Source: Mytilus californianus
Lineage: Eukaryota; Mollusca; Bivalvia; Mytilida; Mytilidae
Assembly: GCF_021869535.1 (NCBI RefSeq)
Contig: NW_026262659.1
Span: 11,338,321 to 11,402,320, forward strand
Direction: 5' to 3'
DNA length: 64,000 nucleotides
In this document: positions 58,066 through 64,000 of the stretch, one piece after another
Layout: every line of letters begins with the position of its first letter
How positions within the stretch are numbered: the first letter of the stretch is position 1
The notes under the pieces: generated by a model
Told to the model about the DNA's origin: nothing
The model's input: only the letters and a program-made list of their open reading frames with translations
The model's database searches: none
Translations under genes and position numbers: made by a program

Positions 58066-58393
58066 AACTCTACAGAAAGATAGAAAAAAGAGACAACTAG
58101 ACGCTCGTAGCTACACCAGAGGACTAAAGGTGAAGAAAGTATGCTTAGATCTTCCACAGACAATGTACGTGATGGATATTGTAGACAACGACTTGTACCT
58201 GCTCGTCAATATCGATACTTTGGAGTTGCACGACTTCATCTACAAAGACCAAGACAAAGACACGTACCAATACATCAAAAGAAGTTTTGACGCTTGGCTT
58301 GATGTTAGGAACAACAAGAACTTCCTATTCAGCCAAGAAAGAATGGAAGCAATAATGACAATAGCAAACACATATAAGTTAAAATTAGTTTAA
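58010..58393 (+). pseudogene. Third part of the ORF cluster (C-terminal globular region); product not identified
   Basis: The frame is open well upstream of the GTG at 58130, so the apparent start there is not meaningful. It reads VEGRSKTLQKDRKKRQLD before the C-terminal part, with MYVMDIVDNDLYLLVNIDTL and an aromatic, acidic end (SFDAWLDVRNNKNFLF ... TIANTYKLKLV), then TAA at 58391-58393. Mixed composition suggests a folded domain. I do not recognise it. The three frames succeed each other by +1 shifts. Confidence 0.5.
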
Positions 58394-58515
58394 AATAAAG
58401 GGCGAGATAAGCCCCAAGGCCTGTAAATTCCCATTTGTTATACTCTGTGTTAAAGGGCGAAATAAGCCTAATCCCTTCTTTTGCCCAAATAAAAAAAAAA
58501 AAAAAAAAAAAAAAA
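58394..58515 (+). other. 3' tail with AATAAA and 25-A run (retroposed end)
   Basis: After the stop come two similar segments ('aaagggcgagataagcc' and 'aaagggcgaaataagcc'). AATAAA at 58488-58493 runs straight into A at 58491-58515. A terminal A-run directly at the polyadenylation signal suggests that the unit was inserted through an RNA copy. I found no target-site duplication. Confidence 0.6.
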
Positions 58516-58565
58516 TGTTGAACAATTCTGAAACAGTGAAAAAAAGAAAAAAAAGGGACCTTTTT

Positions 58566-58698
58566 TAGCTGACTATACGGTATGAATGTTGCTCATGGTT
58601 GAAGGCAGTATGGTTATAAAACAGTTGCTTGCATCCACTTCATTTGGACTATGAGCGAATTGGAAATCATACCACAAGGATCTCCTTGTTCTTGTATC
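58566..58698 (+). mobile_element. 5'-truncated retroelement 3' end, plus strand
   Basis: 'agctgactatacggtatgaa', 'gctcatggttgaaggcagta', 'gttgcttgcatccacttcat', 'aaatcataccaca' and 'ggatctccttgttcttgta' match the reverse complement of 48440-48560. It follows the A-run by about 50 bp. Confidence 0.75.
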
Positions 58699-58699
58699 T

Positions 58700-60180
58700 T
58701 ATACGTATATGAGCGACTACAAAAACATTTACTTTTAAAAATGAGAAATTAAATGTGTCATACAAAATTCATAACAAGCATGGAATATTGTCAAATTGTT
58801 ACAAAATTGTGAAGAAAATGAAACAATACATTAGTAGTAATTAGATTTTTACGGATGTGTAGTTAAGCATTTGTGCAATTTAGGTACTCCTCAGTTCAGA
58901 ATCTTGAATCGTTTGGGGGTCGTTTCAAACCCCTGGGTTCTATTATTCAGTCTGGATTCAAAATTAAATCTGTGGAATAATATAGTAAATAAGGATACAT
59001 CGACAGAATAAACACAAAAAGGAAACTTTTGCCTGTTACTTAAAAATAAACATAGGTGAAAAAAACTGTCAAAATAGGTGCTATTTTGGGTATATATATA
59101 TATAGTTCAATCGTGATAAACTGGAGTTTAGTACATGAGTAATAAGAGTCATTTTAACGACTTCTTTCATTTCAGATCTTTTGGACACTTCCAACATCTT
59201 CGTCTCACTTACTGGCACAAATTAAACGAAATTTTAGAATAATGTTTGGCAGTCCTGGCGCGTCCAGATATGGATATGACTAGCCTTCAATACAAAATGC
59301 AATAAATCTATTAGCTTTAGTCCATTTACTATTTGTGCGTAAATAAACATAACAAAACTGACTTGTCTTCTGCAATAAACACTCAATGGTCATGGGAACA
59401 GTTGTGAAGAAGACAAATATACCGTTTTGATCATGAATGATTCTATAAAAGATAGCTCCATTTCGATTACCAATTTCAACTGGATATCAACTTATTACAG
59501 ATAATTAGCTATGTTTTCCGATGAATTGTTTTGTGATCTCGAGAACAAATTGAAGTAACAAGGTACACCAGGTTGTCACAGTGCATAAGGGCTCTTAGTG
59601 TGCAATCATGCTCCCAAAGCGCGCACAGTCTTTCTAAGTACAGTCATGTAATTTTACAACAATGATGTAATTTTTTGTTATATTTTGTTTTTTTGTGTTA
59701 TTCTGCTATTCTAATAACATTGCAATGTCATTACCGAAACTATTTACAGATAAAAACTTTTCATTTCACGATGTTCCCTGTGTGAATTGCAATGATATAT
59801 TATTTTTCAATTCATCTTACATACTAAGCATATTCTATGGGATCGTCTTAATCGATTTCAGAATATTTTGAGAAAAACATTAACATTGAAAATATATTAA
59901 CTTATTTTCTCAAGGTCGACACACGAAAAATTGGTGTATTTAGATCGTTTTAAATTAGGCTCTATATGGGTCATGGCATGCTGATTTAAAACTTTCCAAT
60001 CCTAAATTTATTTTTCCTTTGTAAGCAGTTTGTAAAATTCACAGGAATAAAAGTTTTAGGATATTGATGCGTTATGCAAAACACAAATCAGATCGAGGGG
60101 GTGGGGGTGAGGGGTAAGACAAAAACAATTAAAAGCCAATGAAAACTAGAGATAAGAAATACAAATTCAACATGTGACTT
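58700..60180. other. No gene recognised
   Basis: AT-rich sequence without coding signal or recognisable repeats. Confidence 0.4.
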
Positions 60181-60185
60181 TTCGT

Positions 60186-60678
60186 GGTCACTGCTCATCA
60201 CCCTCAATGCGTCTGGCAGGAAACAATTCCTGTCTCATCACCATCCATGTGTCTGTCAGGGTACAATTCTGTCTCATCACCCTCCATGTGTTTGTCAGGG
60301 TACAATTTCTGTCTCATCACCCTCCATGCGTCTGTCAGGGTACAATTTCTGTCTCATCACCTTCCATGCGTCTGTCGGGGTACAATTTCTATCTCATCAA
60401 CCTCCATGGGTCTGTCAGGGTTTCAATGTCTGTCCCATCACCCTCCATGCGTCTGTCAGGGTACAATTTCTGTCTCATCACCCTCCATGTGTCTGTCAGG
60501 GTACAATTTCTGTCTCATCACCCTCCATGCGTCTGTCAGGGTACAATTTCTGTCTCATCAACCTCCATGCGTCTGTCAGGGTACAATTTCTGTCTCATCA
60601 CCCTCCATGCGTCTGTCAGGGTACAATTTCTGTCTCATCACCCTCCATGCGTCTGTCGGGGTACAATTTCTGTACTGA
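60186..60678. repeat. 40-bp minisatellite, about 12 units
   Basis: The unit is 'ctgtctcatcaccctccatg' + 'cgtctgtcagggtacaattt', for example at 60541 and 60581 (40 bp apart). The unit has no stop in the forward direction, and because 40 is not a multiple of three, all three forward frames stay open (124-173 codons). Artefacts. Confidence 0.94.
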
Positions 60679-60741
60679 ATCATATTGGAAAGTAGAATAA
60701 TGATAAAAGAATACATGTCCGTTTTGGTCATTTAACTCGCA

Positions 60742-60805
60742 GATATTGATTGATTGATTGATGTTTGCTATACGCTGCATCAGCGCAAAAAGGTTATACC
60801 GCGGC
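60742..60805 (-). repeat. Dispersed repeat end with (ATTG)n
   Basis: 'attgattgattgattgatgt' followed by 'ttgctatacgctgcatcagc' + 'gcaaaaaggttat' is a reversed end with a tetranucleotide tail, related in style to 46160-46222. Confidence 0.5.
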
Positions 60806-61541
60806 GTGTTCTCGGATATTAGAATATACAGATTCAGAATACCATGTTAGAAACACACTGATTTCACGTACAAAACTGTTTGTCAAGAAAAATCCGTGTC
60901 TTTACTGAATTTGTTCTCCGACGACTCGCCGATATCAAATGTGGTATCAAATATTTAATTGAGTGAGTGAAGAGAAAACAAAAGTAGTCATGTCCTTAGC
61001 CATAACAATGGATATTTATGGTTCAAACTAAAAGCTGAGACAACATATTCTTTCCCGGCACGTTTCTTTATTCATTGAAGCTCTTATTGAACTGGTGAAA
61101 GGTCGATATTACCAAGACTGAGTACTCTGAAAATACAGTTAATATATGCAGTTAATGAGCGACCTTGTTTGTTTGGTGAAGTATAGTGGTGTACTGAATT
61201 TTATTTTCCGATGAAATCGAACTTTTTCACCTCAGTTAATGTTTGATCTTCTATTGTGCTGGCAGATGCTCAGTGATGATGAGAGAGTTTGAACAATCCA
61301 TTGATCACCTGGCGGATACGTGTACAGTTACCTGGGTACTGAATCATAGCACTTCCGGTGTACCAAATCAAGTACAATGCTTTTAAATGGTTTATATTGT
61401 TTAACTAATCGATACAATAGCAATTAATAATAAGTTGATGAGTAAATATATTTACAGTTAACATGTTCAAATTCAATAAATGTAATATATAAATGATAAT
61501 TTGCCGCTTCCAACTCGCACTCATGATCAGGTTAATGACAC

Positions 61542-61545
<4 letters not shown>
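60806..61545. other. No gene recognised
   Basis: No coding or repeat structure seen. Confidence 0.4.

Positions 61546-61546
<1 letters not shown>

Positions 61547-61587
<41 letters not shown>
61547..61587. repeat. (GA)n microsatellite, about 20 units
   Basis: Uninterrupted GA dinucleotides. The minus-strand frame with a serine/leucine run through it is spurious. Confidence 0.97.
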
Positions 61588-61591
<4 letters not shown>

Positions 61592-61694
61592 GGAAGGGGG
61601 CGGAGGGGGCATACAAAAAATATAAACAACATGTGAATCCTGAAATGTCTTAGGATCATGCCCGTCGCATGTTTTTCATCCCTCCCTGCAGATC

Positions 61695-61735
61695 GCAAAC
61701 TTTGCGTTATGATCCTGGATCCGCCCCTGGTTGAA
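61695..61735. repeat. Dispersed repeat end
   Basis: 'gatcctggatccgcccctgg' is an end sequence I have seen in many invertebrate repeats. It is a short fragment only and resembles 38885-38900 in reverse. Confidence 0.35.
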
Positions 61736-62027
61736 AACGTGAAGTGTATTGTAATTTATATTCGGGAAAAACATTTGGAATAACAGTTATAAAGTGAAAA
61801 TGCGAGGATATGGTTTCGAATGTCTTTTCTATGACTTGTGGATTCAATTATCAATATTATATATCTGATTCATAGACAGCACGTTCAGTATAGCTAAGTA
61901 TACTCACATGATCAAGGACAAGAATCAGCTAAAGGAACCATTCAAGATAAGAATAAACAAAAATAGTTTTAAAGAAAAACTAAGCATAACAGAATACCAA
62001 CTGGGAATACATATTGACTAAAATATA

Positions 62028-62105
62028 AATATAAGGAGATGTGGTCTGATTGCCAATGAGCTAGACAAATTTCCACTATAGAGACAAAATGGAAAACATT
62101 AAAAT
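62028..62105 (-). mobile_element. Short 5'-truncated retroelement tail
   Basis: 'ataaggagatgtggtctgat' + 'tgccaatgagctagacaa' + 'atttccac' matches the 3' terminal segment of the element at 48436. Confidence 0.65.
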
Positions 62106-62116
62106 GTTTCACTAAC

Positions 62117-62330
62117 AAAGCATTACATCATACTTCAGTATAGAGAAACACAATGTACATCATACTTCAGTATAGAGAAACACAATGTACATCATACTTC
62201 AGTATAGAGAAACACAATGTACATCATACTTCAGTATAGAGAAACACAATGTACATCATACTTCAGTATAGAGAAACACAATGTACATCATACTTCAGTA
62301 TAGAGAAACACAATGTACATCATACTTCAT
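62117..62330. repeat. 32-bp minisatellite, about 6 units
   Basis: The unit is 'cttcagtatagagaaacaca' + 'atgtacatcata', for example at 62165 and 62197. Units are essentially identical. It begins within 15 bp of the retroelement tail. Confidence 0.95.
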
Positions 62331-62489
62331 AATGAACAGAAGGTGTTACACTTAAATGCATCATGCATAACGTATAGAGAAAAAAAAACACTCTACAAAA
62401 TTTATTGTACACTGAGCAACAGGTTGATAACATCTGTTCTATAATGTATTAAAAAACCACCCAAACAAGGAGTTCTCACTCAGAATGCG

Positions 62490-63180
62490 TATTTATACAC
62501 CACAACGAAGAGTTGTTACTCAACGTTAAGAGAGCATGGCACTCTCCTGGCATGTTCTTATAGAACTAATGTCCCCATATAAATGTCTTTATAAACACGA
62601 ATTTTTGTTTATGCAACCCAGGGAAGAGTGGCTACTCGGGTTCTTTAACCTTAAGACGACAATATGACATTATCCTAACACGTACCTTAGAATTAATGTC
62701 CCCATATAAATGTCCTTATATATACTTGAATTAATTATTTATGCATTCCAGGAAAGACTTCTTACTCATGATCTTTTACGTTTTAAGAGCATAGCATCCT
62801 GCTGGCACTTAATTTGAACCAATACTATGTTTTCCCATATAAATGTCCATATATACATGAATGCGAACGAAGAGTTGTTACTCGGGTTCTTTAACGTTAA
62901 GATAGCATAGCATTCTCTTGTCATGTACCTTGAATCAAATGTCCATGTACTCTGACAAGAGATATATTTTTATGAATGCACCCCAAAGAAGTATTGTCGC
63001 TCTACTTCATTAAAGTTACAAGAGCACGTCACTCTTCCAATACGTTCCTTAGATTCAATGTCCATGTACCTGCCTGATCAGACATGACTCCGTAATAATG
63101 CACCCCCACCATATTTGTTGCTCATGATCTTTAAAGTTACAAGAGGCAGAAATTTCATTGGCAGATTTTTAACAACTACC
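62490..63180. repeat. Degenerate tandem repeat of about 116-128 bp, 5-6 units
   Basis: Units start with 'aacgaagagttgttactc' or variants near 62504, 62620, 62748, 62867, 62983 and 63108. They share 'gttctttaa(c)gttaaga', 'agcat(gg)cactctcctg', 'aatgtccccatataaatgtc' and 'tttatgcaccc'. Divergence between units is high. Confidence 0.8.
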
Positions 63181-63235
63181 AGAACAGAAAGTGTGTTGTC
63201 AGATCCTTGTAAGCAATGCGTGGACACAGGATCTG

Positions 63236-64000
63236 AATTGTAATCAGACTGTCCATACCCTGACCAGACGTGACTGTATAATCAGACTGTCCATACCCTG
63301 ACCAGACGTGACTGTGTAATCAGACTGTCCATACCCTGACCAGACGTGACTGTATAATCAGACTGTCCATACCCTAACCAGACGTGACTGTGTAATCAGA
63401 CTGTCCATACCCTGACCAGACGTGACTGTATAATCAAACTGTCCATACCCTGACCAGACGTGACTGTATAATCAGACTCTCCGTACCCTAACCAGACGTG
63501 ACTGTATAATCAGACTGTCCATACCCTAACCAGACGTGACTGTATAATCAGACTGTCCATACCCTGACCAGACGTGACTGTATAATCAGACTGTCCATTC
63601 CCTGACCAGACGTGACTGTATAATCAGACTGTCCATACCCTGACCAGACGTGACTGTATAATCAGACTGTCCATACCCTGACCAGACGTGACTGTATAAT
63701 CAGACTGTCCATACCCTGACCAGACGTGACTGTATAATCAGACTGTCCATACCCTGACCAGACGTGACTGTATAATCAGACTGTCCATACCCTGACCAGA
63801 CGTGACTGTATAATCAGACTGTCCATACCCTGACCAGACGTGACTGTATAATCAGACTGTCCATACCCTAACCAGACGTGACTGTATAATCAGACTGTCC
63901 ATACCCTAACCAGACGTGACTGTGTAATCAGACTGTCCATACCCTAACCAGACGTGACTGTGTAATCAGACTGTCCATACCCTAACCAGACGTGACTGTA
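63236..64000. repeat. 38-bp satellite, 20 units, continues past the window
   Basis: The unit is 'taatcagactgtccatac' + 'cctgaccagacgtgactgta' (38 bp: 63241, 63279 ...). Units are nearly identical apart from gta/gtg and ctgacc/ctaacc variants. The array is cut by the window end, so its full length is unknown. Confidence 0.97.

Noticed and set aside
60174..60700. Three overlapping forward frames of 124-173 codons
   Set aside because: All are readings of the 40-bp array in different phases.
61405..61698. Minus-strand 97-codon frame with a serine-leucine run
   Set aside because: It is the reading of the (GA)n microsatellite.

Overview
The window looks like nuclear DNA of a bivalve mollusc, most likely a marine mussel of the Mytilus type. 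It is AT-rich, has almost no long coding sequence, and is packed with interspersed repeats and tandem arrays. I recognise several repeat families from memory as typical of Mytilus (the family opening TGTCGAGCCTGCGAC, the 'agatgtggtatgattgccaatg' retroelement tail, the 'TTAAAGGGGCATTAGC' inverted-repeat family). I ran no search, so the organism call is an inference. There is no prokaryotic gene organisation and no CRISPR array, and I see no rRNA or tRNA gene.

Layout. 0-6.4 kb: degenerate repeats, then a 53-bp array (2.65-4.33 kb) and a 30-bp array (5.5-6.35 kb). 6.45-6.7 kb: a short element carrying a hammerhead-ribozyme motif. 7.0-10.3 kb: one repeat element (family A) split by about 2.1 kb of other repeats, which themselves contain a foldback element with long inverted arms. 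11.7-15.6 kb: an inverted-repeat element with nested Helitron-like and other insertions. 16.1-17.0 kb: a 37-bp array. 18.77-29.08 kb: the 3' end of a plus-strand protein-coding gene. It has two homologous 59-nt exons exactly 100 bp apart, then a 10-kb intron full of repeats (88-bp, 75-bp and 73-bp arrays), then the terminal exon and a likely 3' UTR. 34-35 kb: blocks rich in GTCC/GGAC palindromes. 36.79-40.00 kb: a large inverted-repeat element with about 1-kb arms, flanked by a perfect 6-bp direct repeat, whose spacer contains a minus-strand last exon of a TMBIM/lifeguard (Bax-inhibitor-1) family gene. 40.2-41.1 kb and 48.4-49.8 kb: minus-strand retroelement copies, the second with a reverse-transcriptase remnant bearing YLDD. 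41.6-42.9 kb: the most complete family A copy. 45.6-50.9 kb: 43-bp, 33-bp and 41-bp arrays, the 33-bp array split by the retroelement. 57.0-58.5 kb: a 39-bp array, then a compact frameshifted ORF cluster ending in AATAAA and 25 A. 60.2-64.0 kb: 40-bp, (GA)n, 32-bp, ~120-bp and 38-bp arrays, the last running off the window.

The genuine host coding evidence is small: the three exons of one gene (18.8 and 29.0 kb) and the isolated TMBIM-type last exon. Most long open frames are products of tandem repeats whose unit lacks stop codons. The strongest candidates for something new are the paired exons that look mutually exclusive, the inverted-repeat element carrying a host exon, the ribozyme-bearing element, and the arrays whose units look like exons with their own splice sites.
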